Below, in pieces: positions 1 through 7,814 of a stretch of 13,435 nucleotides of DNA. Position 1 is the first letter of the stretch, and each line of letters starts with the position of its first letter. The position numbers and the translations under genes are program-made. Source of the DNA: Pseudomonadota bacterium (GTDB lineage Bacteria; Pseudomonadota; Gammaproteobacteria; Burkholderiales; Thiobacillaceae); contig JAKACL010000051.1 in NCBI GenBank assembly GCA_021821425.1, positions 1 through 13,435 of the forward strand, given 5' to 3'. The notes under the pieces are model-generated. The model had not been told where the DNA came from, did not search any database, and saw only the letters and a list, made by a program, of their open reading frames with translations.

Positions 1-1
1 G

Positions 2-940
2 CGCACGCTGTCGAAGCACTCGGGGCTGGATCTGTCGCCGGCGAGCATCCGCAACATCATGGCCGACCTCGAGGACATGGGCTTCGTCACCAGCCCGCAC
101 ACCTCGGCCGGCCGGGTGCCGACGCCGCGCGGCTACCGTTTTTTCGTCGACAGCCTGCTGACGGTGCGTCCGCTCGATCAGGTCTCGGTCAACCAGCTCG
201 AAAGCAGCCTGACGCCGGCCGATCCGCAACGGCTGATCGCGTCGGCCTCGACGCTGTTGTCCGAACTCAGCCAGTTTGCCGGCCTGGTGATGACGCCGCG
301 CCGCAATCCGGCCTTCCGCCAGATCGAATTCATGAGCCTGTCGGACAAGCGCATCCTGCTGATCATCGTCACCATGGAAGGCGAGGTCGAAAACCGCGTC
401 ATCCTCACCGACAAGCCCTACACCCCTTCGGCGCTGACCGAGGCGGCCAATTTCTTCAACCAGCATTTCGCCGGGCACCGCTTCGACCAGGTGCGCGTCA
501 AGCTGCGAGACGAGCTCGGCCGCATGCGCGACGACATCACCCGGCTGATGGCGGCGGCCGTCGACGCCGGCAGCCAGGCGCTCGACCCCAGCCAGGAACA
601 CATGGTGGTCTCCGGCAGCCGCCGGCTGCTCGATGTGGAAGAGCTCTCCAGCAACATGGGCAGCCTGCGCCGCCTGTTCGATGCCTTCGAGCAGAAAACC
701 GGACTTCTGCAACTGCTCGACCAGTCGCGCAACGCGGCCGGCGTGCAGATTTTCATCGGCGGCGAATCCGATCTGCTGCCGTTCGATGCATGCAGCCTGG
801 TCAGCGCCCCCTATTCCGTCGACGGCCAGGTGGTCGGCACGCTCGGCGTGGTCGGTCCCACCCGCATGGCCTACGAACGCGTGGTGCCGATCGTCGACCT
901 CACCGCCAAAATTCTGTCGAGCGCGCTGTCGCACCACTAA
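2..940 (+). CDS. hrcA: Heat-inducible transcription repressor HrcA (5' end cut by the window)
   Basis: HrcA represses class I heat-shock genes (groESL, dnaK) by binding the CIRCE inverted repeat, with GroEL modulating its activity. The frame is open from base 2, so the start codon lies to the left; 312 codons are visible, and roughly 25-30 N-terminal residues are missing compared with the usual ~340. The first visible residues are the end of the winged-helix DNA-binding domain: [17 protein letters not shown], then [17 protein letters not shown], the family's most recognisable stretch. The rest matches the GAF-like dimerisation region, including IGGES and the closing [20 protein letters not shown] segment. 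The stop TAA overlaps the hemH start (TAATG), so the two are probably co-transcribed and translationally coupled. The ATG at 59 is internal and not the start. No CIRCE element is visible in the window. Confidence 0.97.
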   Translation, partial: RTLSKHSGLDLSPASIRNIMADLEDMGFVTSPHTSAGRVPTPRGYRFFVDSLLTVRPLDQVSVNQLESSLTPADPQRLIASASTLLSELSQFAGLVMTPRRNPAFRQIEFMSLSDKRILLIIVTMEGEVENRVILTDKPYTPSALTEAANFFNQHFAGHRFDQVRVKLRDELGRMRDDITRLMAAAVDAGSQALDPSQEHMVVSGSRRLLDVEELSSNMGSLRRLFDAFEQKTGLLQLLDQSRNAAGVQIFIGGESDLLPFDACSLVSAPYSVDGQVVGTLGVVGPTRMAYERVVPIVDLTAKILSSALSHH

Positions 941-2043
941 TGCGCTATTTAAAAGAACCGAACTACACCCACGGCCAGCAAACCCCAACCGGCGTCCTGC
1001 TGGTCAACCTCGGCACCCCCGAGGCGCCCACGGCCAAGGCGCTGCGCACCTACCTGAAGGAATTCCTGTCCGACCCGCGCGTGGTGGAAATTCCGCGCGC
1101 AGTCTGGTGGCTGATCCTGAACGGCATCATCCTCAACACCCGCCCGAAGAAGTCCGCCGCGAAATACGCTGCGATCTGGACCGCCGACGGCTCGCCCCTG
1201 AAGGTGCACACCGAAAAGCAGGCCAAGCTCTTGAAAGGCTGGCTGGGCGAAAAAATCGCCAGCCCGGTCGTGGTCGACTACGCGATGCGCTACGGCAATC
1301 CGTCGGTGCCCGCCACGCTGGCGCGGATGAAGGCGGCCGGCTGCGAGCGCATCCTGATCCTGCCGGCCTATCCGCAGTACGCCGCCTCCAGCACCGCCAC
1401 CGCGTTCGACGCCGCCTACGCCTGGCTGGCGAAAACCCGCAACCAGCCGGCGCTGCGCACGGTGAAGCACTATCACGATCATCCGGCCTACATCCACGCG
1501 CTGGCCGCCAACATCCGCGACTACTGGCAGATGCACGGGCGCCCCGACGTGCTGCTGATGAGCTTTCATGGCGTGCCGCGCTACACGCTGGACAAGGGCG
1601 ACCCCTACCATTGCGAATGCCTGAAGACCGGCCGCCTGCTGGCGGGCGCTCTCGGACTGGAACCCGGCCAGTACCGTCTCACCTTCCAGTCGCGCTTCGG
1701 CCGCGCCGAGTGGTTGCAGCCCTATACCGACAAGACGCTGGAAACCCTCGGCCGCGAAGGCATCGGCCGCGTCGACGTGGTCGCGCCGGGCTTTACCGCC
1801 GATTGCCTGGAAACGCTGGAAGAACTGGCGATGGAAGGCCGCGCCGGTTTTCTCGCGGCGGGCGGCAAAGCCTTCCATTACATTCCCGCGCTCAATGAAA
1901 AAGCGCAATGGATCGATGCGCTCGGCCGCATCGCGCTCGAAAACCTGGGCGGATGGGTGAGCGCAAGCTGGGACCGTCACGCCGACGAACAGGCCCGTAA
2001 AGACAGCCAGCGCCTCGCCCATAACCTGGGCGCACGCAACTGA
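940..2043 (+). CDS. hemH: Ferrochelatase
   Basis: HemH inserts Fe2+ into protoporphyrin IX, the last step of protoheme synthesis, at the cytoplasmic face of the membrane. The 367-residue product is normal for proteobacterial ferrochelatases. It opens with [14 protein letters not shown] (residues 18-31). The catalytic histidine is H210 in LLMSFHGVP, and the conserved acidic residue is E291 in [10 protein letters not shown] chose the ATG at 940 because it overlaps the hrcA stop and leaves a short N-terminus before the conserved LVNLGTP block. The frame stays open back to an ATG at 790, but that start would lie deep inside hrcA and add about 50 arginine-rich residues unlike the family. An hrcA-hemH pairing occurs in betaproteobacteria. 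The heme product serves the cytochrome FccA next door and the cbb3 oxidase implied by ccoI-ccoS. Confidence 0.97.
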   Translation: MRYLKEPNYTHGQQTPTGVLLVNLGTPEAPTAKALRTYLKEFLSDPRVVEIPRAVWWLILNGIILNTRPKKSAAKYAAIWTADGSPLKVHTEKQAKLLKGWLGEKIASPVVVDYAMRYGNPSVPATLARMKAAGCERILILPAYPQYAASSTATAFDAAYAWLAKTRNQPALRTVKHYHDHPAYIHALAANIRDYWQMHGRPDVLLMSFHGVPRYTLDKGDPYHCECLKTGRLLAGALGLEPGQYRLTFQSRFGRAEWLQPYTDKTLETLGREGIGRVDVVAPGFTADCLETLEELAMEGRAGFLAAGGKAFHYIPALNEKAQWIDALGRIALENLGGWVSASWDRHADEQARKDSQRLAHNLGARN

Positions 2044-2108
2044 AGCGGCCCATTAATAAAATACTCGTTCTCCGCGGGTAATCAACGCCCTATATCAGTC
2101 CTTACTTG

Positions 2109-2145
2109 TTGACAGGGCTTTCCCTCTCTTCCAGCATGGTATGAA
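2109..2145 (+). promoter_or_regulatory. Possible sigma70-type promoter for fccAB
   Basis: The 184-base gap between hemH and fccA contains a perfect TTGACA at 2109-2114. The best -10-like sequence is TATGAA at 2140-2145, preceded by TG (extended -10 style), but the 25-base spacing is too long for a classical pair. At 17 bases the hexamer is CAGCAT, only 3 of 6. The two elements may therefore not belong together. The gap also contains short GGTCA/TGACC arms around 2150-2172, but I see no clear terminator after hemH, so read-through from hrcA-hemH is possible. Confidence 0.25.
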
Positions 2146-2227
2146 TGGACTGGTCAGCGCTTGCAGGTGACCCAGGCCATGACTTGCGGACCCCGTTCCG
2201 TTCCTGACTGACCCCCTGGAGGACCCT

Positions 2228-2533
2228 ATGAACAAGCACATTTTCCGGGCGATCGCCGGTTGTGCCGGCCTCGTCTTGTCCGGTCTTGCCGGCGCTGCGG
2301 ACATCCATGCCAGAACCATCGCGTCCACCTGCCTCTCCTGCCACGGACCCGGCGGCAAGAGCCAGGGGGCGATTCCCAGCCTGGCCGGGCTGGAGAAGGC
2401 GTACTTCGTCAAGGCCATGAACGATTTCAAGTCGGGCACGCGTCCGTCGACCATCATGAAGCGACACGCATCCGGCTACACCGATGCCGAGTTCGAGGCC
2501 ATGGGCGCGTATTTCGCCGGCCTGAAAAAATAA
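2228..2533 (+). CDS. fccA: Flavocytochrome c sulfide dehydrogenase, monoheme cytochrome subunit
   Basis: This is a small periplasmic class I cytochrome c that takes electrons from the FAD subunit FccB during sulfide oxidation and passes them to the respiratory chain. The 101-residue precursor has a Sec signal peptide (positive N-region MNKHIFR, hydrophobic core, likely cleavage near AGAA/D at residue 24). The single heme site is CLSCH at residues 35-39, and M77 in STIMKRHASGY is the likely distal ligand. The helix that follows (DAEFEAMGAYFAGLKK) ends the fold. The diheme subunit of Allochromatium is about twice this size; this one belongs with the monoheme forms. GGAGGA at 2218-2223 sits four bases before the ATG. 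fccB follows 22 bases after the stop, and that neighbour is the main reason for choosing FccA over a generic cytochrome c553. Confidence 0.9.
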   Translation: MNKHIFRAIAGCAGLVLSGLAGAADIHARTIASTCLSCHGPGGKSQGAIPSLAGLEKAYFVKAMNDFKSGTRPSTIMKRHASGYTDAEFEAMGAYFAGLKK

Positions 2534-2555
2534 TCCCTACACGGAGACCGATACC

Positions 2556-3824
2556 ATGACCCTGACCCGTCGCGACTTCCTGAAAATTTCCGGCGCGGGC
2601 GCAGCGTTCACGCTCACCGGCTGTGCCACCCTCCAATCCGCTTCCGGCCCCCGCGCCCACGTCGTCGTGGTCGGTGCCGGCTTCGGCGGCGCCACCTGCG
2701 CCAAATACCTGCGCACCTGGGGCCCCAACGTCGACGTCACCCTGATCGAGCCGAACGACACGTTCGTCTCCTGCCCGATTTCCAACTGGGTGATCGGCGG
2801 CCTGCGCAGCATGAACGACATCACCCACGGCTACGACAAGCTGCCCCGACACGGCATCAGGATGCTCAAGGACAGCGTCGTCGCCATCGACACGGGCAAG
2901 CGCACCGTCACCACACGGGGCGGCTCGACCCTCGGCTACGACCGTCTGGTGCTCGCTCCCGGCATCGATGTATTGACCGACAGCATTCCCGGTTTCCAGG
3001 AAGCCGAAGCTGCCGGCAAGGTCGTCCACGCCTGGAAGGCCGGCCCGCAGACCGCTCAGTTGCGCCAGCAGCTGGAAGCCATGCCCGACGGCGGCACCTT
3101 CGTGATCTCGATTCCGGCTACACCCTATCGCTGTCCACCCGGCCCCTACGAACGCATCTGCATGGTCGCCCACTATTTCAAGCAGACGAAGCCGAAGTCC
3201 AAGATCATCGTGCTCGACAGCAACGCCGACATCGTGTCGAAGAAGCCGCTGTTCACCGATGCCTGGAACACCTTCTACCCCGGCATGATCGAATACCGCG
3301 GCAGCAACGCGCCGGTGGCGGTGGACGGCAGGGCGATGCTCGTCAAGACCGACCTCGACGACGTCAAGGCCGACGTGATGAACGTGGTGCCGCGCCAGCG
3401 CGCAGGCAGCCTCACGGCACTGGCCGGCGCGCGCAATGACAGCAGCGGCAACTGGTGCACGGTCAATCTCGCCACCTTCGAATCGACCGCCGTGCCCAAC
3501 GTCCATGTCATCGGCGATTCGGTGCTGTCCGGCCTGCCGAAGTCCGGCCACATGGCGACGAACCAGGGCAAGGTCTGCGCAGCTGCCATCGTCGAACTGC
3601 TGGCCGGACGCCAGCCCGATGCCGTTCCGGTCATCGCCAACACCTGCTACTCCGCCACCTCAGGCAACACGTCCGGCTATGTCGCCAACGTGTACCGGTT
3701 CGATGCGGCCAAGAAGGAATACGTCAACCAGCCCGAAGGCGGCGCCACACCCAAGGGCGACGCCGCCAACTTCGGCTTCAATGAATCGTGGGCGAAGAAC
3801 ATCTGGGCCGACGTGCTGAGCTGA
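2556..3824 (+). CDS. fccB: Flavocytochrome c sulfide dehydrogenase, FAD subunit (Tat-exported)
   Basis: FccB oxidises sulfide to sulfur or polysulfide in the periplasm with a covalently bound FAD, reducing FccA. The 422-residue product starts with a twin-arginine signal (TRRDFLKISG). The dinucleotide-binding motif GAGFGG is at 40-45. C73 in TFVSCPISNWVIGG matches the cysteine that carries FAD in Allochromatium FccB. C193 (YRCPPGPYER) and C364 (NTCYS) match the redox-active disulfide pair, so all catalytic cysteines are present. The second Rossmann segment and the HVIGD FAD motif (317-321) are also intact, as is the C-terminal FCSD-type domain. The signal region ends in LTGC, with C23 in the position of a lipobox cysteine, so the protein may be a membrane-anchored Tat lipoprotein rather than freely periplasmic. 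A CGGAGA ribosome-binding site lies at 2542-2547. A strong terminator follows the gene. Confidence 0.95.
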   Translation: MTLTRRDFLKISGAGAAFTLTGCATLQSASGPRAHVVVVGAGFGGATCAKYLRTWGPNVDVTLIEPNDTFVSCPISNWVIGGLRSMNDITHGYDKLPRHGIRMLKDSVVAIDTGKRTVTTRGGSTLGYDRLVLAPGIDVLTDSIPGFQEAEAAGKVVHAWKAGPQTAQLRQQLEAMPDGGTFVISIPATPYRCPPGPYERICMVAHYFKQTKPKSKIIVLDSNADIVSKKPLFTDAWNTFYPGMIEYRGSNAPVAVDGRAMLVKTDLDDVKADVMNVVPRQRAGSLTALAGARNDSSGNWCTVNLATFESTAVPNVHVIGDSVLSGLPKSGHMATNQGKVCAAAIVELLAGRQPDAVPVIANTCYSATSGNTSGYVANVYRFDAAKKEYVNQPEGGATPKGDAANFGFNESWAKNIWADVLS

Positions 3825-3843
3825 GCGGGTGTGCAAGCAATAA

Positions 3844-3872
3844 AAAACGGGGCGGCGGCCCCGTTTTGTTTT
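3844..3872 (+). terminator. Rho-independent terminator of fccAB
   Basis: The arms AAAACGGGGC (3844-3853) and GCCCCGTTTT (3858-3867) are perfectly complementary around a GGCG loop, and a T-rich run continues to 3871. It begins 20 bases after the fccB stop. The A-run on the left arm means it could also stop transcripts arriving on the minus strand from the cyclase gene. Confidence 0.93.
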
Positions 3873-3896
3873 CATCGTCGCTGCAACCCGGGCAGC

Positions 3897-4013
3897 CTAA
3901 GCTTTCCTCACACACTCGGACTTCACTCCCAGCTGGCCGATTCTGTCGATCCTGCAATCGATGTCGTGATCGACTTCGATCAGACGGATGTTTCTCGCCT
4001 TGCAGGCAGGCAT
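3897..4013 (-). CDS. Possible small ORF of 38 codons, function unknown
   Basis: This short open frame lies in the 262-base gap between the diguanylate cyclase stop and the fccB terminator, on the cyclase strand. It reads MPACKARNIRLIEVDHDID, then CRIDRIGQLG, then VKSECVRKA. The composition looks like a real soluble protein: alternating charged and aliphatic residues, a balanced Arg/Asp/Ile mix and cysteines at 4, 20 and 34. Against it, no Shine-Dalgarno sequence precedes the ATG, a stop lies six codons upstream in frame, and part of the DNA is rich in the repeating string ATCGA, which can produce such peptides by chance. An overlapping frame starting MKNIMKSKNHN upstream could be the original N-terminus of a gene that has frameshifted. 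I do not recognise the family. Confidence 0.35.
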   Translation of the reverse strand: MPACKARNIRLIEVDHDIDCRIDRIGQLGVKSECVRKA

Positions 4014-4086
4014 TGTGGTTTTTCGATTTCATGATGTTTTTCATGTCCCGTTCGTTCAATGCACATTACCCGTATCCTGATGCCTG

Positions 4087-5139
4087 TCAGACCGCTTTCA
4101 GCCTTTCTGCCGAAACAATCTGGTCGCGTCCGTTTTGCTTTGCCTGGTACAGCAACTTGTCGGCCTGGCTCATGCAGTCTTGAAAGGCGTCGCGGTCCCG
4201 GAGCAGCACAACCCCGGCGCTGAAGGTGGTGCTGAAAACATGTGCGCCATAACGAATGCTGCCCGACCGTGCCTCATCGCCAATCTGCCTGAGAACGGTC
4301 TCTGCATTCTTCAACGATGTGTTCCTGAACAGCACCACGAACTCCTCGCCGCCCCAGCGGCAGATCAGGTCGCGGCCCTTCATGTTGGCCCGCAGGCAAT
4401 CGGCCACACACTGGAGCGCTGCATCGCCGGCATCGTGTCCGAACTCATCGTTGATTTTCTTGAAATGATCGATGTCGATCACCGCCACCACGGCAGGGAA
4501 ATCGGTCCCGCTCATGCGCGCCACTTCCTCTTCCAGCCCGCGCCGGTTCAGCAGCCGGGTTAGCGGGTCGTGTTTCGCGTCGGCGCTCAGCTTCTCGGTG
4601 GTGTTCGTGATCGCCGCATAGGACCGGATCCGCATCCATTCCGAGATCAGCGACATCATGAAAAAAGCCGAAAGGCCCATGATGATGCGGCTTTTATGGA
4701 CGGCATTGTATTCATGGACACCCGGAACCGGCGCATACAGGCCGAGCGCCACGATCGCCATGAACGCGACACTCAGGAACAGGCCCGAGTACAAACTCGT
4801 GAAACCCAGCATGAACATCATCAATGCCAGCGGAAACACGTAATAGATCCCCGATCCCTCGACGCCGCCGTGCATTACCAGAAATATCGCCAGCACGCCG
4901 GCCTGGATGGAGAACAGATAACTCACCGCCCGGACCCGTGCAGTCAGACGACTGTAGGCCATGAACAGGATGCAGAACAGGGAATTGGCGATCAGCACCA
5001 TGCCGAGCAACGTGCGCCCCTTCACCAGCGAGAGCGCTCCGAGCGGCACCAGGATCAGAGAGCCCACCACCGCATAGAATCCGATCAGGAAAACCCTGCG
5101 GTTATGTTCGATGTCCTGCGGTGTCCGGCCAAATTCCAT
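4087..5139 (-). CDS. Membrane-bound diguanylate cyclase (GGDEF domain)
   Basis: This enzyme makes cyclic di-GMP from two GTP at the inner membrane, which typically shifts cells towards attachment. The N-terminal ~170 of 350 residues form about six hydrophobic segments (near 16-37, 43-62, 73-89, 97-112, 116-137 and 150-167), probably a sensor for a small or membrane-associated signal; no known sensory domain name can be assigned by eye. A short linker leads into the GGDEF domain: DPLTRLLNRRG (191-201), metal ligand D222 in DIDHFKKIND, and the active-site loop GGEEF at 263-267. All catalytic features look intact. The product-inhibition I-site, normally RxxD just before the active site, reads KGRD (254-257), so its key arginine is replaced by lysine. 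The gene is last in the minus-strand series, 50 bases after the 80-residue ORF. AGGA sits 10 bases before the start. Confidence 0.93.
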   Translation of the reverse strand: MEFGRTPQDIEHNRRVFLIGFYAVVGSLILVPLGALSLVKGRTLLGMVLIANSLFCILFMAYSRLTARVRAVSYLFSIQAGVLAIFLVMHGGVEGSGIYYVFPLALMMFMLGFTSLYSGLFLSVAFMAIVALGLYAPVPGVHEYNAVHKSRIIMGLSAFFMMSLISEWMRIRSYAAITNTTEKLSADAKHDPLTRLLNRRGLEEEVARMSGTDFPAVVAVIDIDHFKKINDEFGHDAGDAALQCVADCLRANMKGRDLICRWGGEEFVVLFRNTSLKNAETVLRQIGDEARSGSIRYGAHVFSTTFSAGVVLLRDRDAFQDCMSQADKLLYQAKQNGRDQIVSAERLKAV

Positions 5140-5189
5140 GAGTCAGGATTCCTGTTGTCTGTCGGCGCCAGGCCCGTTTGCGTTGCCTT

Positions 5190-5432
5190 TCACGCGGACC
5201 GATCCGCATCCAGCGCATCAGTCCAGATGTCGTAAGGCCCCTTGGGTCGAGGAGCAATGTTCAGCAGCATCGACAGGTCGGAATACACGTCGGCCGGAAA
5301 TCCATGGCGGCCGCCGCGCGTGTCCACCAGCAGATTCTGCAGCTTGTCGAAGCAGCTGGGCGTCCCCCAGAACGCCAGGATCTCCGGAACCAGGCGCGGA
5401 AACTGTTCTTCAATCGGGCTCAGATCAGACAT
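5190..5432 (-). CDS. Small conserved-looking protein of unknown function (80 aa)
   Basis: I do not recognise a named family. The product is acidic, soluble and 80 residues long, with no signal peptide or membrane segment. It begins MSDLSPIEEQFPRLVPEIL, and its centre (residues 21-58) contains FWGTPSCFDKL, then LLVDTRGGRHGFP, then a helix ending SDLSMLLNI. The TRGGRHGFP stretch is the kind of compact Gly/Arg motif that usually marks a conserved core. The frame stays open to 5591, but the ATG at 5432 has a good GGGAG site eight bases upstream, and the residues before it look like read-through of non-coding DNA. It lies 70 bases after folA and 50 bases before the diguanylate cyclase, so it may be co-transcribed with either; nothing in the sequence ties it to folate or c-di-GMP. 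Confidence 0.75.
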   Translation of the reverse strand: MSDLSPIEEQFPRLVPEILAFWGTPSCFDKLQNLLVDTRGGRHGFPADVYSDLSMLLNIAPRPKGPYDIWTDALDADRSA

Positions 5433-5475
5433 GGTCTTTACTCCCTTCCACGAACGCAATGGCCACGCAGCGGCC

Positions 5476-5495
5476 GACGTCGACGTCAGTCGACG
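5476..5495. other. Palindromic hairpin between folA and the 80-aa ORF
   Basis: CGTCGAC (5478-5484) and GTCGACG (5489-5495) pair perfectly around a GTCA loop, and the 12-base palindrome GACGTCGACGTC (5476-5487) overlaps it. It is GC-rich, but no T-run follows on either strand, so it is not a standard intrinsic terminator. It could stabilise the 3' end of the thyA-folA message or simply reflect local sequence. Confidence 0.4.
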
Positions 5496-5502
5496 CCCCG
5501 GA

Positions 5503-6006
5503 TTATCCCCGCTCGACCACGACAAAATCGAACTGCAACGCATCGCCCTTCTCGCCGGTATGCGATGTGCGCGAGACTTCCCTGAACGCATGCGCGTCGT
5601 ACTCGGGAAACCAGGCGTCGCCCGCCGCTTCGATGTCCACCTCGGTCAGGTACAGCCGATCGGCCAGCGGAATGGCCTGGGCATAGAGTTCGGCGCCGCC
5701 GATGAAGAAGACTTCGTCGGCATCCTCGCACAGTGCGAGCGCGGCGGGGATGGAGTCGGCGACCAGGCAGCCTTCCGGCCTGTAGTCGGGGTTGCGGGTG
5801 ATGACGATGTTGGTACGCCCGGGCAGCGGGCGGCCGAGCGACTCGAAGGTCTTGCGGCCCATGAGGATGGGGTGGTTGAGGGTGAGCGCCTTGAAGTGGG
5901 CGAGGTCTTCCGGCAACCGCCACGGCAGGCGGTTTTCGATGCCGATGACGCGGTTCCTGGCGAGCGCGGCGATGACACTGACGCGCGGTTTCTGCGTCGT
6001 GCTCAT
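5503..6006 (-). CDS. folA: Dihydrofolate reductase
   Basis: FolA reduces 7,8-dihydrofolate to tetrahydrofolate with NADPH, restoring the cofactor that ThyA consumes. The 167-residue length is standard. Visible motifs are [23 protein letters not shown]'s core [11 protein letters not shown] (12-22), LPW (27-29), the proton-relay acid D34 in LPEDLAHFK, the NADPH-binding [16 protein letters not shown] (49-64) and the [11 protein letters not shown] glycine pair (110-120). The ATG overlaps the thyA stop by four bases (ATGA), so translation is probably coupled and the two genes form one unit. The start gives the usual short N-terminus before the first beta strand. No resistance-type (trimethoprim-insensitive) features stand out by eye. 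Confidence 0.97.
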   Translation of the reverse strand: MSTTQKPRVSVIAALARNRVIGIENRLPWRLPEDLAHFKALTLNHPILMGRKTFESLGRPLPGRTNIVITRNPDYRPEGCLVADSIPAALALCEDADEVFFIGGAELYAQAIPLADRLYLTEVDIEAAGDAWFPEYDAHAFREVSRTSHTGEKGDALQFDFVVVERG

Positions 6007-6797
6007 ACCGCCACCGGCGCCTTGATCGCCGGGTGCGGATCGTAACCGGCGAGGGTGAAATCCTCGAAGCGGAAGCCGAAAATGTCCTTCACATCCGGGT
6101 TCAGCGTCATGGTCGGCAGCGGGCGCGGCGCGCGGGAGAGCTGCTCGCGCGTCTGCTCGAGGTGGTTCAGATACAGATGCGCATCGCCCAGGGTGTGGAC
6201 GAAGTCGCCGGGCTTCAGGCCCGTGACCTGCGCCATCATCAGCGTCAGCAGGGCGTAGCTTGCGATGTTGAACGGCACGCCGAGGAAGATATCGGCGCTC
6301 CGCTGATAGAGCTGGCAGGAGAGCTTGCCGTCGGCGACATAGAACTGGAAGAAGGCGTGGCACGGCGCCAGCGCCATCTTGTCCAGATCCGCGACGTTCC
6401 AGGCCGAGACGATGATGCGGCGCGAATCGGGGTTGGTCTTCAGCGTTTTCACGACTTCGGAAATCTGGTCGATGGTGCCGCCGTCGGGCCTGGGCCAGCT
6501 GCGCCACTGATGTCCGTAGACCGGGCCGAGGTTGCCATTTTCGTCGGCCCATTCGTCCCAGATCGAGACACCGTTTTCCTTCAGGTACCTGATGTTGGTG
6601 TCGCCCTGCAAAAACCACAGCAGTTCGTGAACGATCGAACGAAGGTGGCATTTCTTGGTGGTGACGAGCGGGAAGCCTTCGGCCAGGTTGTAGCGCATCT
6701 GCCAGCCGAACACGGACAGGGTGCCGGTGCCGGTGCGGTCGTCTTTACGGGTGCCGTGCTCGAGCACGTGGCGCATCAGGTCGAGGTAGGGTTTCAT
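6003..6797 (-). CDS. thyA: Thymidylate synthase
   Basis: ThyA methylates dUMP to dTMP using 5,10-methylene-tetrahydrofolate as both carbon donor and reductant, releasing dihydrofolate for FolA. The protein is 264 residues, the same as the Escherichia coli enzyme, and its nucleophile C146 in [12 protein letters not shown] falls at the same residue number. The N-terminal [13 protein letters not shown] (19-31), [10 protein letters not shown] (125-134), the [17 protein letters not shown] block and the C-terminal APVAV are all as expected. The start at 6797 is set by this length match; only a weak GAAG precedes it. It begins 11 bases after the stop of the upstream lipoprotein gene and overlaps folA by four bases. 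Confidence 0.98.
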   Translation of the reverse strand: MKPYLDLMRHVLEHGTRKDDRTGTGTLSVFGWQMRYNLAEGFPLVTTKKCHLRSIVHELLWFLQGDTNIRYLKENGVSIWDEWADENGNLGPVYGHQWRSWPRPDGGTIDQISEVVKTLKTNPDSRRIIVSAWNVADLDKMALAPCHAFFQFYVADGKLSCQLYQRSADIFLGVPFNIASYALLTLMMAQVTGLKPGDFVHTLGDAHLYLNHLEQTREQLSRAPRPLPTMTLNPDVKDIFGFRFEDFTLAGYDPHPAIKAPVAV

Positions 6798-6808
6798 GGT
6801 AAGAATCT

Positions 6809-7693
6809 TCAGGGTTTTGCGGGGGCGGCCTGGACCGCCTGCGTATCGTTTGCTGCCGCGGGATCGGACAGCGCGCTGTCGAAGAAACCGGCAAACCGGG
6901 TGGCAGGCGCGTGGCCGTAGACATTCCAGAATGCGATCTCGAAGTCGGCATTGTCCTGCACCGCCAGCACCAGCGCACGAAAGCGCGTCTCGTCGTGGGC
7001 CTTGAGCCAGCCGACCAGCAGCATGGACTGGCGGTAGAACTCGTGGATGCCGAGCCCGGAGGCCGCGGCGCGGTGGCGCCTGTCCGGGGTGTCGCGCGCG
7101 CCGAGCTTGACCTGGCGGCCGGCGCGGATGGCCGCATAGGCCTGGGCATCGGTGGCGTATTCGGCGCCGCCGCCCTCGGCAGTCAATGAGGCCCAGCCTT
7201 CGTGGAACCACACCGGCAGGGTGCTGTGATAGTGGCCGATGCGCTGGCCCAGATGCAGGTGAGCCAGCTCATGCGCCAGCAGCGCCGGCAGCCGGTGCTT
7301 TTCGCGGCCGTCGAGATTGGGCGACAGGATCAGGCGATTATCGGGGATGACGGCGGCCGACAGTTTGGGCGTCAGCACATGGCGCTTGAAACAGACCGCG
7401 CTGCCGCACACATGCACGCGTGGCGGCCGGACAAAGGGCAGGTAATGCGCCGCCTCGACTTTGGCGATGGCAGCCGGCAGTGCCGCCGACACCCGCTCGC
7501 CATAGGCTTCGTAACCCGGTTCGACCCATACCCGCGCATCGGCTGCCAGCGGGACAAAACTTTCCAGCGGCGTGAGCGCGCGCGGGTGACTCACGGTCAT
7601 GGCGCAGCCGGACAGCAGCAGGCACCCCGCTGCCGCGATCACGCCCGGAAGCGCCCAGCTGTTAGAGGGATTCGGGGAGTCCATTTTCCGCAT
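6809..7693 (-). CDS. Putative zinc-metallopeptidase-like lipoprotein
   Basis: The product is a probable lipoprotein with a zincin active-site pattern. The N-terminus is a lipoprotein signal: MRK, a hydrophobic core [14 protein letters not shown], and lipobox cysteine C30. The residue after it is alanine, which normally permits sorting to the outer membrane. HELAH at 141-145 is an HExxH zinc motif, and FHEGWAS (163-169) supplies E165 as a plausible third ligand, the gluzincin arrangement seen in MA-clan proteins. C96 and C101 could form a disulfide. I chose the ATG at 7693 over 7684 because MRK provides the positive charges a signal peptide needs; the frame runs open to 7765, but those residues precede the signal. 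No good Shine-Dalgarno is visible at either. It ends 11 bases before thyA, so co-transcription is likely. Substrate and exact family are unknown. Confidence 0.8.
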   Translation of the reverse strand: MRKMDSPNPSNSWALPGVIAAAGCLLLSGCAMTVSHPRALTPLESFVPLAADARVWVEPGYEAYGERVSAALPAAIAKVEAAHYLPFVRPPRVHVCGSAVCFKRHVLTPKLSAAVIPDNRLILSPNLDGREKHRLPALLAHELAHLHLGQRIGHYHSTLPVWFHEGWASLTAEGGGAEYATDAQAYAAIRAGRQVKLGARDTPDRRHRAAASGLGIHEFYRQSMLLVGWLKAHDETRFRALVLAVQDNADFEIAFWNVYGHAPATRFAGFFDSALSDPAAANDTQAVQAAPAKP

Positions 7694-7814
7694 TTTTATA
7701 TTGTCAAAATTCGACGTGGGTTCATGCAGGGCCGCACACCTCGCATTATCCACCCTGCCCGGCACCTTGGCGTGGGCCGGACATCCGCCGATGAATACGG
7801 GGCCGCCGCCGTCC

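Noticed and set aside
790..939. An upstream start for hemH at 790
   Set aside because: It would overlap hrcA by 150 bases and add an Arg-rich extension absent from ferrochelatases; TAATG coupling at 940 explains the start.
949..2022. A 357-codon open frame antisense to hemH
   Set aside because: It mirrors hemH codons in GC-rich DNA, has a low-complexity Arg/Gly/Val-rich product and no family resemblance; hemH on the other strand is certain.
2454..3551. A 365-codon open frame antisense to fccB
   Set aside because: The product is His/Gly/Ala-rich with no recognisable domain, and fccB has every catalytic residue on the plus strand.
3873..4086. A c-di-GMP riboswitch or other structured RNA near the cyclase gene
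   Set aside because: I saw none of the conserved GEMM blocks, and the stretch lies downstream of the cyclase rather than upstream.
6033..6920. A 295-codon plus-strand frame across thyA
   Set aside because: It is antisense to thyA and the lipoprotein gene and has a skewed composition typical of shadow frames.
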